DNA of 59,369 bases from a bacterium. GTDB taxonomy: Bacteria; Myxococcota_A; Bradymonadia; REDH01. Made by a program: the position numbers and the translations under genes. The notes beneath the pieces are model-generated. The model saw only the letters and a program-made list of their open reading frames with translations. It did not search any database and was not told where the DNA came from. Location: assembly GCA_030427825.1 (NCBI GenBank), contig JAUICO010000012.1, forward strand, positions 1 through 59,369, given 5' to 3'. Below are positions 25,736 through 34,913 of this stretch, piece after piece. The first letter of the stretch is position 1. Every line of letters starts with the position of its first letter.

Positions 25736-26264
25736 GGGGAGCCCCCGGAGGGACCGACGTCCCAGCCGAGCCTGTGTCTGATGCGGTTGATGCGGCCCGC
25801 GCCCGACGCTCGCGGGCCCGTTTGAACTTCTCGGCGATGTTCGCCGTGATGCGAGCGTTGAAGGTGTCCGGATCCCAGATCTCGAGAACGGGGCCGATCC
25901 CGACCCAGTACGCATCTCCGTCAATTCCCGCCCACTCTCTGAGGTCGCGGCTCAGAAGCGCGCGGCCCTGCCCATCGAGGGACACTTCGGCGGCGAGACC
26001 GTAGATGGTCCGGCGAATGTCGCTTTCGTCTTCGTCGAGGCCGAAGATGTCGGTTACGGCAAAATCGGCGTCGAACACCTCTCGTCGGCGGCGCCAGTCC
26101 GCGGCGGTGAAGACGCGAATGCAGCCCTCACCCCATGGCACCATCACAAGCTCACGGGCGTCTTTCGCCGGCAGCGTCGACTCCAGAACTTCACGGAAGC
26201 GCGCGGGAACGCTGGTACGGCCCTTGCCGTCCACGCTCATCCGCTCTCTTCCACCAAAGTTCAT
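25728..26264 (-). CDS. mraZ: Transcriptional regulator MraZ
   Basis: A 178-residue protein with two SpoVT/AbrB-like halves, each marked by a DxxGR motif: SVDGKGRTSVPARFRE near residue 10 and SLDGQGRALLSRDLRE near residue 95. MraZ forms rings and binds repeated TGGG-type boxes upstream of its own gene, usually repressing the dcw cluster. It is longer than the usual 145-155 residues because of a C-terminal Arg/Ala tail. ATG 26264 with GGGGGCAGG upstream is preferred to a start 144 bp earlier. Confidence 0.95.
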   Translation of the reverse strand: MNFGGRERMSVDGKGRTSVPARFREVLESTLPAKDARELVMVPWGEGCIRVFTAADWRRRREVFDADFAVTDIFGLDEDESDIRRTIYGLAAEVSLDGQGRALLSRDLREWAGIDGDAYWVGIGPVLEIWDPDTFNARITANIAEKFKRARERRARAASTASDTGSAGTSVPPGAPHE

Positions 26265-26389
26265 CGCCTGCCCCCGTGCGCACTCATGCGCCGCTTCCCG
26301 CCATCGCACCCGATTCCGGGCTCCCACTGCCCGTGCCCGCTGATCAACGGGGTCCGGAGTCCATCCTGTCGTTCGGCGGCGGCGGGCTT

Positions 26390-26405
26390 CCCCACCTTTT
26401 GCCAC
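26390..26405 (-). promoter_or_regulatory. mraZ: Possible MraZ boxes
   Basis: On the minus strand GTGGC and GTGGG occur exactly 10 bp apart (GTGGCAAAAGGTGGGGA), about 125 bp before the mraZ ATG. Known MraZ operators are two to four TGGG-type pentamers with 10-bp periodicity. Only one of the two copies is close to consensus and a third is not evident. Confidence 0.35.
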
Positions 26406-26512
26406 CATTGGCGAACAACCACTGAAGACCGACGAAAATGTTCTGAACTACGCGGATCCCCATGTCAAGCATCCGAACTCGGCTACGTTGGGCGATATCG
26501 GCGTCCTATCTC

Positions 26513-26534
26513 ACTATACTGAAAGCATTTTCAG
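26513..26534 (-). promoter_or_regulatory. Candidate dcw promoter with palindromic operator
   Basis: On the minus strand TATAGT (26518-26513) is a good -10. Directly upstream lies the perfect inverted repeat CTGAAA-ATGC-TTTCAG (26534-26519), which would fall in the spacer. A TTGATG lies 20 bp before the -10, longer than ideal. The predicted transcript would have a leader of about 240 nt before mraZ. Confidence 0.4.
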
Positions 26535-26593
26535 CGTTCATCAACATCCACTTATAGAAGTCACTCCTTCCAATTTCAGGGACCTGACGCTCG

Positions 26594-26689
26594 CTGTCCA
26601 CAAGTCCACGTAGTGCCTGTGGATAACCGCCGGTTTCACAGTGTATCGCACCTTTCATTCAAGTAATCAGCACTTTGTACTGTGGATAT
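26594..26689. promoter_or_regulatory. DnaA-box-like 9-mers
   Basis: A perfect TTATCCACA is present in reverse orientation at 26618-26626 (TGTGGATAA), and a one-mismatch copy in the same orientation at 26681-26689 (TGTGGATAT). A weaker forward copy CTGTCCACA (7 of 9) is at 26594-26602. The cluster lies in a locally AT-richer stretch. It may be a DnaA-controlled dcw promoter or part of an origin; no dnaA or dnaN is in the window. Confidence 0.4.
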
Positions 26690-26980
26690 CATCGAAAGTG
26701 CGAAAAGGTGTCAAATAGTGGTGGTTTCGACCTGGAAACGCAAATTGCACGCCTCGTGATCGGGGGGCGAGCCGTCAAATCCCACAGACAGGCATGTCGC
26801 ACAGCCGACGGGGCCGGAGTGCTCGGCACACCGGGCCAACGGCTACACGCGCGCAAAACGCGGCGGAACCTCTCAGCACAGGAGCAGCGCGCGGGTTGTC
26901 ACCACGAGAAGCTCTGCGCCGGTCTCCCGGTACTCCGGCCCCACGGGGCGCCGCGCGCTACCACAGACGGGCGCGAAACT

Positions 26981-27004
26981 CGGCGCGCGATTCGGCGCGC
27001 GATT
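26981..27004. repeat. 12-bp tandem duplication
   Basis: CGGCGCGCGATT occurs twice head to tail (26981-26992 and 26993-27004) in non-coding DNA. It is likely a slippage product; no function is apparent. Confidence 0.6.
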
Positions 27005-27139
27005 TGGCATCGCGCCACAAGCTCCGCACAGCATGCAGATGTCGGCTTCTACTACGAGCGCCCTGTCCGTACTGCGAACACACCAGGCCGGCGGCCGCGC
27101 TATGAAGCGGCTACGCCTGACAGAAAATCGATCGAAGAA

Positions 27140-27328
27140 TCAGGCGTCAGCGAAACGCTTGAACTCGGGCAGAACGCGATACTTACGCGTGGGGCTGTAG
27201 ACCACCTCGATGGTCTCCGAGGTGCGCACCATACGCTTGCTGACGTAGCACATGACCAGCTCGTCCTTTACTACCTCTTCTTCCGTTGCTTCCGTCGCTT
27301 CTCCTGCGACTTCGGTCTCTTCGCTCAT
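27140..27328 (-). CDS. Small protein of unknown function
   Basis: A 62-residue protein starting MSEETEVAGEA. The first 20 residues are acidic. The rest (CYVSKRMVRTSETIEVVYS, then RKYRVLPEFKRF) has the strand-rich pattern of a compact beta domain, with one cysteine and a basic end. I recall similar small proteins with a C-x-x-S-K-x-M pattern in delta-type genomes but cannot name a family. ATG 27328 is preferred because residues encoded upstream are Pro/Ala-rich. It stands alone next to the dcw regulatory region. Confidence 0.5.
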   Translation of the reverse strand: MSEETEVAGEATEATEEEVVKDELVMCYVSKRMVRTSETIEVVYSPTRKYRVLPEFKRFADA

Positions 27329-27445
27329 CTCAACACCCTGTGGCTTCGTTGCGGGCGGTGCGTGTGCCACCTCGCGATGCGACGGTCAATCCCATTCGCG
27401 TAGGGCTCGGCGACGAGCGCCGAGAGGCCGCGCCTGTATGTGGAG

Positions 27446-28390
27446 TCAGTCGATGGATGAGGTGATGTGGTAGCCCGCGACGCCTGTCATGCGCACTTCT
27501 TCACTCGCAGCCAACGTAGTGCCGACGTCCCATTCGCCGTCCCGGTTGTCCGGCCCCGCATCGTCGACCCAGCGGAAGGCCTCGTAGACTTCCCAATGAA
27601 ACCTCGCCCAGTGCGTGTCGGTGTTGCTGGTCTCCACGGGGAGGACACGCAGGTAGGGAAAAGTCAGCCAGTATTCTCCGCCAACCAGCTCCCCACTGAG
27701 CCCGACTACATCCAGCGGTGCGTACTCCACGGGAAGCGTGACCGTCGTCGGGCCCTCGTAGCGCACCCATCCACTGCCGGCGTTGTAGTCGACGCCCTCG
27801 TATACGGTGTCGCTGTACGCACGAAAGATCACAAAGTCGCCCGCATAGACCTGCCCGGCGTAGTGCAGACGGCCACCCACCGTGTACGTCAGGTACTCCA
27901 CACGTACGCGGCCGTGTGTGTACAGGGCTGTCGGAACCTCATCGGTGCGGCAGTGGCCGACGAGCGTGTCACCATCCATGTCCGCGACCACGGGCTCATC
28001 AAGGTCGAAGCACGGGACCGGAGTAGCGGTCGGGCCCGTTCGCAGCTGGTACCCGCTGATCCCGATCTGGTAGGCGGTCGGCGTCTGGCCGGAGAGCCCA
28101 TCATTGTAGTCCCTGACTGCGTGGTCACCGGCCAGATAGATTTCGATTCGCCCGACGTCCGCGGTGTCCGCGGTGTCTGCAGTGTCGCCGGACGCGTCGG
28201 CGTCACCCGTCTCGGCATCGTCCGCATCTCCAGAGGCGTCTTCGGAGAGCTCGCCTGAGCTATCCGACACGTCATCCGTCGCGTCGAGCAACGAGGCGGC
28301 GTCATCGCCGCGAGCCACGCTCAGACCATCACTACATGCAGCCAACGCGATGAACGCGAGGGCGCCGAAGACGAATAGACCGGGTTTCAC
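27446..28390 (-). CDS. Lipoprotein with acidic linker and C-terminal beta domain
   Basis: From GTG 28390 (AAGG 8 nt upstream) the product is 314 residues: signal segment and lipobox LAAC (C19), a low-complexity Asp/Ala/Ser/Thr linker (about 25-95), then a strand-rich domain from RIEIYLAGDHAV onward. That domain has paired motifs such as YQIGISGYQLRTG and VRMTGVAGYHITSS at its two ends, hinting at an internal repeat or beta sandwich. DMDGDTLVGHC might bind calcium. No enzyme family is recognised. It is probably anchored at the outer membrane with the linker holding the domain off the surface. Divergent from the DUF4129-MoxR operon. Confidence 0.65.
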   Translation of the reverse strand: MKPGLFVFGALAFIALAACSDGLSVARGDDAASLLDATDDVSDSSGELSEDASGDADDAETGDADASGDTADTADTADVGRIEIYLAGDHAVRDYNDGLSGQTPTAYQIGISGYQLRTGPTATPVPCFDLDEPVVADMDGDTLVGHCRTDEVPTALYTHGRVRVEYLTYTVGGRLHYAGQVYAGDFVIFRAYSDTVYEGVDYNAGSGWVRYEGPTTVTLPVEYAPLDVVGLSGELVGGEYWLTFPYLRVLPVETSNTDTHWARFHWEVYEAFRWVDDAGPDNRDGEWDVGTTLAASEEVRMTGVAGYHITSSID

Positions 28391-28619
28391 AGTGCGCACC
28401 TTGTTCGAAGAGTGAGAGCGTCCTCTCGGCCGCTTGACCCATGTCTGCAGCCACTGCGACATGTCGGCCCGACAACTCTCATCTATGAGTCGCAGGTCTC
28501 GCAAGCATTTGTGCATCCGGGTCGACACCGCGAGCGCCCGATCGACCATGAATCGCGAAACTCTCCCCTACGAGGCCCGGATTGGAATCACCTCCCGGCG
28601 GTGCTAAATCATCGCAACG

Positions 28620-29471
28620 ATGCTGCATCTGCTTTTCGTACTGGCTGTGACCGTGCCGAGCCCCGCCGCGGTCGACGACACGACGCGCCAGGTTCTGCAG
28701 CGTGGTCGGTACCAGACGGAGTTGCCGGAGGCCGCGCCGCAGGTCATCGACATAAACGAGCCCGGGTACGCCGATACACGCGGCGACGGCGGCGCCGACG
28801 GCAGCTCATCGCGAGAACGAAGAGAGCGACGGGCGCGACAGCGCGACAACGAGCAGGGCGACAGCCCTGAGGCCGGGGCAGGAAGCAGCAGCGGATCCGG
28901 GTGCAATGCCCGTGACCAGGGCGGCACGAACTCGCGGGACCGTGCACGCAGGCAGCCGCGGCAGAGGCAGCAACGCGTCGCCGGTGGGGGCGCCGGAGGC
29001 GCGCTGTCCGCGCTCTTGCGGGTTGTCCTGATCGCAGTCGCCGTGCTGGTTGTTGGGTGGATCATCTTCGCAGTTTTCAGGCGACGAAACGCCGGAGAAG
29101 ACGTCGAACTGGACGAGCGGCCCGTCACGAAGAAGGCAGACGCCGAAGCGGAATCCGAACGCAAGACGCTGCGAGACCTTTCCCCCGAAGACCTGGCGGG
29201 CTCCGGTCGATTCAACGAGGCTATCCGCGCCCTGCTCTTTCGCGTCTTTGACGAACTGGGATCCAGCCGCGAGCAGGCGATTCCCCCGGCGTGGACCAGC
29301 AGAGAAGTAGCGAGCGACGTCGCCGTCGAGGCGGAATTGAGGGCGCCACTGCGGCGAATTGTGGCTGCCGTCGAGGGCTGCGAGTTCGGCGGCCGAGTCG
29401 CGGAATTGTCGCTGTATGAACGGTGCCGTGATGACGCGGCGATGCTGTTGAACCGGGGAGGCTCCGCGTGA
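28620..29471 (+). CDS. DUF4129 domain membrane protein
   Basis: A 283-residue protein with an N-terminal signal peptide (MLHLLFVLAVTVPSPAAV), a disordered Arg/Ser/Gln-rich stretch (about 50-120), one membrane helix (about 128-150) and a cytoplasmic C-terminal domain (about 180-283). That domain contains RFNEAIRALLFRVFDEL and SREVASDVA, typical of DUF4129. Members sit beside MoxR and DUF58 genes; their role is unknown, though transglutaminase-like systems often include them. First gene of a seven-gene overlapping operon. Confidence 0.75.
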   Translation: MLHLLFVLAVTVPSPAAVDDTTRQVLQRGRYQTELPEAAPQVIDINEPGYADTRGDGGADGSSSRERRERRARQRDNEQGDSPEAGAGSSSGSGCNARDQGGTNSRDRARRQPRQRQQRVAGGGAGGALSALLRVVLIAVAVLVVGWIIFAVFRRRNAGEDVELDERPVTKKADAEAESERKTLRDLSPEDLAGSGRFNEAIRALLFRVFDELGSSREQAIPPAWTSREVASDVAVEAELRAPLRRIVAAVEGCEFGGRVAELSLYERCRDDAAMLLNRGGSA

Positions 29472-30712
29472 ACGATGTCTTCAGCAGGCGCGCGGTGCTC
29501 ATCATTTCGTGCGTCATGGTCACATCCCTCGCGACCGCGATCATCGCCGGCTCCGTGGGCCGCCCGGCCCCGCCGGAGTCCGCGAACGCTGACTCCTTCT
29601 CGACCTCAGCGCTCGGCCATCACGCGCTCTACGCAATCCTGCGCAAGCTCCGCATGCCCGTGACTGTGTCCCGCTACGACACCCCCGGCCGCGCTGCCGA
29701 CACCGCGTTCGTCGTCGTCGCTGAGCCCTGGCTCTCTGACGAAGACATCGAAGACGGCGCAAAGGTGGAGCTGCTCAATGAACTCCTCGACGCCGGCTCG
29801 TCGTCCCTGCTCGTCCTACCAAAGAGGTGGGGCCCGCGCTCCGCCCGCGATGAGCGGCACATCGACGGGCACGCCCTGCTCGCAACCTCAAATGTGGACG
29901 CGGTGCTCACCGGCGCTTCTTTCGAAGGGAGCGTACGACGCGGAGGCGAAGTCGGCCCCAATACCTTCACAGACAACGCATTCTCATACACCCCAACGAT
30001 TCGGGACCTGCAGCTGCTCGCTCCGGACATGATCGAACCGCTGATTTCAGGTCCGCAGGGGATCCTGCTTGGCAGCGTCGGGTCCGAAGACAGCTGGGGT
30101 CACGAAGTGTACATTCTCTCCGACCCCGATCTCATCTCAACACACGGCCTGGCCGACGGTGACAACGCCGTATTGATCGTCGAGATTCTCAACCGAATCA
30201 GCGGCGGCGGCCCCATCATCATCGATGAGACCATCCACGGGTACAAACGGGTCCCTTCACTGTACGAACGCCTGAGCACCTTCCCTCTGGTACTCGTCGT
30301 CGTGCAGTGCCTGCTCGCCGTTGGGTTGTTGATGTGGGCCGGCGTACGGCGATTCGGACGCCCGCGACCCACGGCGCCGCCATTCGAGCCGGGCAAGACC
30401 TTCCTCATCGAGAACACCGCCCGGCTGCTTGTATATGGCGATAACGGTGCCTCGGCGCTCGACGACTACCTCACAACGAACATTCGCAGGGTCGCCGCCC
30501 GCCTGAAGGCACCGCGGGACCTGGAAGGCAGGGAGCTGCACGCCTGGCTCGACAAGCTGGGCGCGCGCCTCGGCGCCACCGTCTCGATCGGCGAGGTCTC
30601 CCTCGCCGTCGATGACATCCTCGCCGCAAGACGAAGACCGGCTCAGCGCGCGCTGGAGCTGGCAATGAACATCCACACATGGAGAGAGGAGATGTTGCAT
30701 GGAGCTCAATGA
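29468..30712 (+). CDS. DUF4350 domain membrane protein
   Basis: A 414-residue protein. It has an N-terminal membrane helix (about 8-28) and an extracytoplasmic domain with [17 protein letters not shown], the pattern of DUF4350 (a Rossmann-like, ThuA-related domain). A Gly/Ile-rich loop [14 protein letters not shown] is followed by a second membrane helix (about 277-300) and a cytoplasmic tail. Function is unknown. The GTG start overlaps the upstream stop (GTGA), and its end overlaps moxR by 14 bp. Confidence 0.75.
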   Translation: MNDVFSRRAVLIISCVMVTSLATAIIAGSVGRPAPPESANADSFSTSALGHHALYAILRKLRMPVTVSRYDTPGRAADTAFVVVAEPWLSDEDIEDGAKVELLNELLDAGSSSLLVLPKRWGPRSARDERHIDGHALLATSNVDAVLTGASFEGSVRRGGEVGPNTFTDNAFSYTPTIRDLQLLAPDMIEPLISGPQGILLGSVGSEDSWGHEVYILSDPDLISTHGLADGDNAVLIVEILNRISGGGPIIIDETIHGYKRVPSLYERLSTFPLVLVVVQCLLAVGLLMWAGVRRFGRPRPTAPPFEPGKTFLIENTARLLVYGDNGASALDDYLTTNIRRVAARLKAPRDLEGRELHAWLDKLGARLGATVSIGEVSLAVDDILAARRRPAQRALELAMNIHTWREEMLHGAQ

Positions 30713-31655
30713 AATCCAGGCGCTGGCGAACCGCGTTCGGAGCGAAGTCCATCGCGTCGTAGTTGGGCAGGAAGAAGCCGTAGGCCTCCTGACCGTCGCG
30801 CTGCTCGCCCGGGGCCACGTACTCTTCGAGGGCGTCCCCGGAACAGCGAAGACACTGCTCGCGCGCACCTTCGCAGAGATCGTGCGCTTCAAGTTCAAGC
30901 GCATCCAGTTCACGCCGGACCTCATGCCGGGCGACGTGATCGGGACCAACCTTTTCAACTTTCAGACAAATGAGTTTGTGCTCACGCGCGGCCCCATCTT
31001 CACCGAGCTGCTGCTGGCGGACGAGATCAACCGAACGCCACCGAAGACGCAGGCCGCCCTGCTGGAAGCGATGCAGGAGCGCACCGTCACCGTGGACGGA
31101 ACCGCGCACGATCTCGGCGACGGGTTTATGGTCGTCGCCACACAGAACCCGATTGAGCAGGAAGGCACCTACCCCCTCCCCGAGGCACAGCTCGACCGCT
31201 TCCTTTTCAAGGTCGAAATCAGTTACCCAACCCGGGACCAGGAGCGGCATCTTGTCGCGCTGCACGGCAACCGCACGACGATGCCGGACCCCGCAAAGAT
31301 GGACCTCAACCCGGTCGCCACGATCGAGCAGCTGCGGGCCGCGCGCGCTCGAATCGAGACCATCATGCTCGCAGAGCCGATGATCGACTACATCGTCGAC
31401 ATTGTCCGCGCGACGCGAACCGACCCCACGCTCATCGCCGGCGCGTCGCCCCGCGCCGCGAACATGCTGGCCTCTGCGGTGCGAGCCCTCGCGGCTATGG
31501 AAGGGAGAGACTACGTGATTCCGGATGATGTAAAACGCATCGCTGTACCGGCGCTCGCCCATCGACTCGTCCTCTCGCCTGCCGCCGAGATAGAAGGCTC
31601 GACACGGGAGTCCGCCATCCAACGCATCCTCTCGCAGGTGCCGGCACCTCGATGA
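30699..31655 (+). CDS. MoxR-family AAA+ ATPase
   Basis: A 318-residue AAA+ ATPase. Walker A GVPGTAKT (45-52), Walker B LLLADEIN (104-111), sensor 1 [20 protein letters not shown] and arginine-finger region LDRF are intact, with the MoxR C-terminal lid (ASPRAANML). MoxR proteins act as chaperones that load or activate partners with VWA-like domains. The gene is translationally coupled to the DUF58 gene, its usual partner, by an ATGA overlap. An AGGAG ribosome site precedes the ATG. Confidence 0.93.
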   Translation: MELNEIQALANRVRSEVHRVVVGQEEAVGLLTVALLARGHVLFEGVPGTAKTLLARTFAEIVRFKFKRIQFTPDLMPGDVIGTNLFNFQTNEFVLTRGPIFTELLLADEINRTPPKTQAALLEAMQERTVTVDGTAHDLGDGFMVVATQNPIEQEGTYPLPEAQLDRFLFKVEISYPTRDQERHLVALHGNRTTMPDPAKMDLNPVATIEQLRAARARIETIMLAEPMIDYIVDIVRATRTDPTLIAGASPRAANMLASAVRALAAMEGRDYVIPDDVKRIAVPALAHRLVLSPAAEIEGSTRESAIQRILSQVPAPR

Positions 31656-32962
31656 TCGCACCGACCCGCAGATGCGCGATTCTCTTCGGAGCGGGAGCGC
31701 TTGTCGCCCTCACGGCTCCGTTGATCGCGCCGCGTCTGTGGATCGCATGGGCCGCGTACAACTTCGCGGCCATTGTGCTCACCGGCGCGGACGCCATCAT
31801 GTCGCCGAGACGCAGCAGCATCCGCTCCGACGTCAGCGCGCCGGCCGCCGTGCAGATCGGTGAAAGCAGCTCCTTCTCGGTCGAACTCACGCAGGCGGAC
31901 AGTCGCATCGCTGTGCCCGTCGAAGTCACCTGTGACCTCGCGGGCGAGGTTCATCCCATCCGGAGTCAGAGCACCAGCTTCAGCGGCAGCGCGGGCCTGG
32001 TCTTCCCCTTCACACCAACACGCCGCGGCGTCGTCGCCATCCAGCGGCTGTGGGCGCGCTGGACCGGGCCCCTCGGCCTTGTCGCGTCCAGCGCGCGGTT
32101 TGAACGCAGCGACGAAATCGCCGTCATTCCCAACGTCCGCGCCGTACGCGGCGCGGGCCTTCGTTGGATGTCCAATCGTCAGTTTCTCGCCGGAATGAAA
32201 GCGCAGAAATACGTAGGCGACGGCACCGAATTCGACGCGCTTCGCGAATACCTGCCCGGATTCGATCATCGTGCGATCGACTGGAAAGTCTCGGCGCGAC
32301 ACCGCCGACTGATGGTTCGCGAGTACCGGGCGGAGCGAAATCACCGCGTCATCGTCGCCCTGGATACCGGACACCTGATGGCGGAAAACGTGGACGGTAT
32401 TCCAAGGCTCGATCATGCGGCAAACGCCGCCCTGCTGCTATCGTATGTATCGCTCAAGATGGGCGACCGTGTCGGCCTTGCCGCCTTCGACGAGGGTATC
32501 CACACCTACCGCACGCCCACCTCCGGTGTGCAGACCGTGCACCAACTGACGGACGAGCTGTCGAGGCTGCGCTACTCGTCCGCAGAGACGAACTTCACGC
32601 TGTCGCTGCTGCAGCTCTCACAGCGCATGAAGCGACGCTCCATCGTCATCGTGCTCACCGACTTCACAGACAGCGTGACCGCCGAGCTGATGGTAGAGCA
32701 CCTCACCCGGGTCGCGCGCCGACACCTTGTCATCTTCGTCGCCATCCGCGACTCCGCGCTCGCCAGACTGGCTGACGCACGGCCGAACTCCCTGATGGCG
32801 CTGAATCAGAGCGTCGTGTCATCCTCAATGGCGGACGAACGACAGGTCGTCATCTCGCGCCTGCGCCGAGCCGGCATCCAGTGTGTCGATGCAGACCCTG
32901 CAGCGATCAACGTTGACCTGATCAACAGCTACATGAACGTGAAGCGGCGGGGGATGGTATGA
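31652..32962 (+). CDS. DUF58 domain protein (VWA-like)
   Basis: A 436-residue protein. Two membrane helices near the N-terminus (about 8-28 and 30-48) are followed by an extracytoplasmic beta domain (about 60-165). The DUF58 core (193-230) reads [20 protein letters not shown] then [15 protein letters not shown]-like fold ([11 protein letters not shown], 233-243) follows, in which the canonical DxSxS metal motif is altered to DTGH. Members work with MoxR ATPases. Function here is unknown, possibly assembly of an envelope complex. Confidence 0.88.
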   Translation: MIAPTRRCAILFGAGALVALTAPLIAPRLWIAWAAYNFAAIVLTGADAIMSPRRSSIRSDVSAPAAVQIGESSSFSVELTQADSRIAVPVEVTCDLAGEVHPIRSQSTSFSGSAGLVFPFTPTRRGVVAIQRLWARWTGPLGLVASSARFERSDEIAVIPNVRAVRGAGLRWMSNRQFLAGMKAQKYVGDGTEFDALREYLPGFDHRAIDWKVSARHRRLMVREYRAERNHRVIVALDTGHLMAENVDGIPRLDHAANAALLLSYVSLKMGDRVGLAAFDEGIHTYRTPTSGVQTVHQLTDELSRLRYSSAETNFTLSLLQLSQRMKRRSIVIVLTDFTDSVTAELMVEHLTRVARRHLVIFVAIRDSALARLADARPNSLMALNQSVVSSSMADERQVVISRLRRAGIQCVDADPAAINVDLINSYMNVKRRGMV

Positions 32963-34035
32963 AGTCGCCAACCTCAAGCAGCATGAAGAGCGTGAGCTTC
33001 CGGTCCCAGCGCGAGCGGACCTGGGCAGAGCTTGAAGACCTCGTTGGCCGCGTAGAAAAAAAGGGGCTCGCAAAGCTGAGCGCCGATGAGCTGCAGCGGC
33101 TGCCCGTTCTGTACCGCGCGACGATGTCCTCGTTGAGCGTCGCCCGCAGCATCTCGCTGGACCGCAATCTGCTCGACTACCTCGAGCATCTGGCAGCCCG
33201 CGCGTACGTGGTTGTCTACACTCCACGGCGTCGCCTTCGGGATCAGATCAGCGAGTTCTTTCTGGAGACCTTCCCGACAACCGTGGTCCGCTACTGGCGC
33301 CAGAACGCCCTCTCGGCCGCCATTCTCATCGCTGGAATGTGCGTCGCGTGGGCGATGACGCTATCGAACCCCGAAAACTTCTACAGCTTCGTGGATTCAT
33401 CGTACGCACAGGGGCGCGGCCCGGAAGCGGCGACAGAAGACCTGGCCGCGATGCTCTATGACGGCGGCGACATCGGCACAGACGAGCTGGGAGCCTTCAG
33501 CGCGCAGCTGATGTCGCACAACGCTCGGATTGGAATGCTGGCCTTTGTGCTTGGCTTCGCCGCAGGAATCCCCGCGATCTATCTGCTCTTCACGAACGGC
33601 CTGACCCTCGGTGCCTTCGCCGGCCTGTATCAGCAGAGAGGCCTCGGTGTGGACCTCTGGGGCTGGCTTCTGCCCCACGGAATCACGGAGCTATCAGCCG
33701 TCATCCTTTGCGGCGGCGGAGGCCTCATCCTTGCAGGTGCGCTCATTTTTCCGGGCGAACACACGCGCCTGGAGAACCTGAAGCTGCGCGGCCGGGACGC
33801 GGGAGTGATCGTCATCGGGGCGGTCATCATGTTCTGCATCGCTGCGTTGATTGAAGGCTTCTTCCGACAGATGGTGACGGACGTCACGGTCCGTTACTCG
33901 GTCGCGACTCTGACCTTTGTACTGTGGGGCGCGTACTTCCTGCGGGCGGGGCTGCACCTGAGAGCGCGCAACACAGCGGCCCCGGCGACGACGCAGGCCG
34001 GCGGTGTCGTCGCGCAGTCCGAGGCGGCGACGTGA
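32959..34035 (+). CDS. SpoIIM-like membrane protein (DUF95 family)
   Basis: A 358-residue protein. The soluble N-terminal part (1-110) includes WAELEDLVGRVEKKGLAKL and LPVLYRATMSSLSVARS. The rest is polytopic, with about six membrane helices and the FVLGFAAGIPAIYLLFTNGLTLGAF segment typical of stage II sporulation protein M relatives. In non-sporulating bacteria these lie in MoxR/DUF58/RDD operons, as here, and their role is not established. ATGA overlap with DUF58 and GTGA overlap with the RDD gene. Confidence 0.85.
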   Translation: MKSPTSSSMKSVSFRSQRERTWAELEDLVGRVEKKGLAKLSADELQRLPVLYRATMSSLSVARSISLDRNLLDYLEHLAARAYVVVYTPRRRLRDQISEFFLETFPTTVVRYWRQNALSAAILIAGMCVAWAMTLSNPENFYSFVDSSYAQGRGPEAATEDLAAMLYDGGDIGTDELGAFSAQLMSHNARIGMLAFVLGFAAGIPAIYLLFTNGLTLGAFAGLYQQRGLGVDLWGWLLPHGITELSAVILCGGGGLILAGALIFPGEHTRLENLKLRGRDAGVIVIGAVIMFCIAALIEGFFRQMVTDVTVRYSVATLTFVLWGAYFLRAGLHLRARNTAAPATTQAGGVVAQSEAAT

Positions 34036-34913
34036 GCGCCGCGCACAGCCGCGACAGTTCTCGACGCATCACGATCGAGACCCCTGAGCAGGTGAGCCTC
34101 AGCTTCGAGCTCGCCGGTGTCGCTGAACGCTTCGGCGCCTTTGTTCTCGACACGCTGATCGTCTTCGTCGTGCTGATCGCCGCGAGTCTGGCGATCTCGC
34201 TGACCATCGGGTCCGCATCGCGGGCACTCGGCGCTGCCGCCGTGCAGGTGATCTCGTTCCTCTTGTGGAACTTCTACTTTGTGTTCTTCGAGGCGCGTCA
34301 CCAGGGGCGCACTCCCGGCAAGCGGGTGGTCGGAATCCGGGTCATCGACAATCGCGGAGGCCCGCTGACCACGAGCGCCGTCTTCGCTCGAAACGTAACA
34401 AGGGACGTGGAGCTGCTCTTTCCGCTCGTGTTTCTGGTCGTGCCGTCCGCCCTCTTTCCCAACGGCGCTGTGTGGTCACGCTACATCGCCGGCGCCTGGC
34501 TGCTCGTGTTCCTGCTCTTTCCACTATTCAATCGCCACCGCCTTCGAATCGGAGACACGATCGCGGGCACCATTGTCGTGCGAAGCCCGCGCGCAATGTT
34601 GATGGCCGACCTGGGCGGAATGACGCAGCAGCAGCAGGCGCGCAGGCCGCGTTACGTGTTCACACCGCAGCAGCTCAACGTATATGGAATCTACGAGCTG
34701 CAGGTCCTGGAGAGCGTATTGCGCAGTCCGGAGGCGGCGGACCCGGGAAGCGTCATTACAATCTGCGACCGAATCAAAACCAAGATTCGATGGAACCGCG
34801 ATCTCTGGCAGGTCGAGCCCTATCAGTTCCTTCACGACTTCTACACCGCACAACGTGCGCATCTCGAGGAGAGAATGCTCATGGGTGAGCGCCGAGAGTT
34901 CAAACAACAATGA
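34032..34913 (+). CDS. RDD family membrane protein
   Basis: A 293-residue protein read from GTG 34032, which overlaps the preceding stop. An RDD domain covers about 25-180: the AGVAERFGAFVLDTLIVFV start (Arg and Asp of the family), TPGKRVVGIRVIDNRGG, and RIGDTIAGTIVV. It contains about four membrane helices. The C-terminal 100 residues are a soluble helical tail unique to this subgroup (QQLNVYGIYELQVLESVLR). RDD proteins have been tied to transport or stress functions in a few species; here the operon context points to an envelope complex. Confidence 0.82.
   Translation: MSAAHSRDSSRRITIETPEQVSLSFELAGVAERFGAFVLDTLIVFVVLIAASLAISLTIGSASRALGAAAVQVISFLLWNFYFVFFEARHQGRTPGKRVVGIRVIDNRGGPLTTSAVFARNVTRDVELLFPLVFLVVPSALFPNGAVWSRYIAGAWLLVFLLFPLFNRHRLRIGDTIAGTIVVRSPRAMLMADLGGMTQQQQARRPRYVFTPQQLNVYGIYELQVLESVLRSPEAADPGSVITICDRIKTKIRWNRDLWQVEPYQFLHDFYTAQRAHLEERMLMGERREFKQQ

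Larger units (their letters stand above)
26265..27139. other. 875-bp gene-poor region upstream of mraZ
   Basis: I see no protein gene supported on either strand: the frames present are Arg- or Pro-rich and have no ribosome sites. The half next to mraZ (26390-26720) is AT-richer and holds regulatory signals listed separately: MraZ-box-like repeats, a promoter with a palindrome, and DnaA-box-like 9-mers. The other half (26750-27139) is GC-rich and includes a 12-bp tandem repeat. A structured RNA cannot be excluded; no RNase P, tmRNA or SRP signature was recognised. Confidence 0.6.

Noticed and set aside
26265..26400. Upstream start for mraZ at 26408
   Set aside because: The added 48 residues are Arg-rich, unlike any MraZ, and cover the putative MraZ boxes.
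26535..26690. Firm assignment of oriC
   Set aside because: Only two good DnaA boxes, no dnaA or dnaN nearby and no AT-rich 13-mers; kept as a hypothesis under findings.
26265..27139. Structured RNA such as RNase P RNA, tmRNA or 6S RNA
   Set aside because: No diagnostic conserved segment was found by eye; a covariance-model search would settle it.
26675..27403. 242-codon plus-strand frame
   Set aside because: Composition is Arg/Gly-rich, it crosses the small minus-strand gene, and has no start signal; treated as non-coding.
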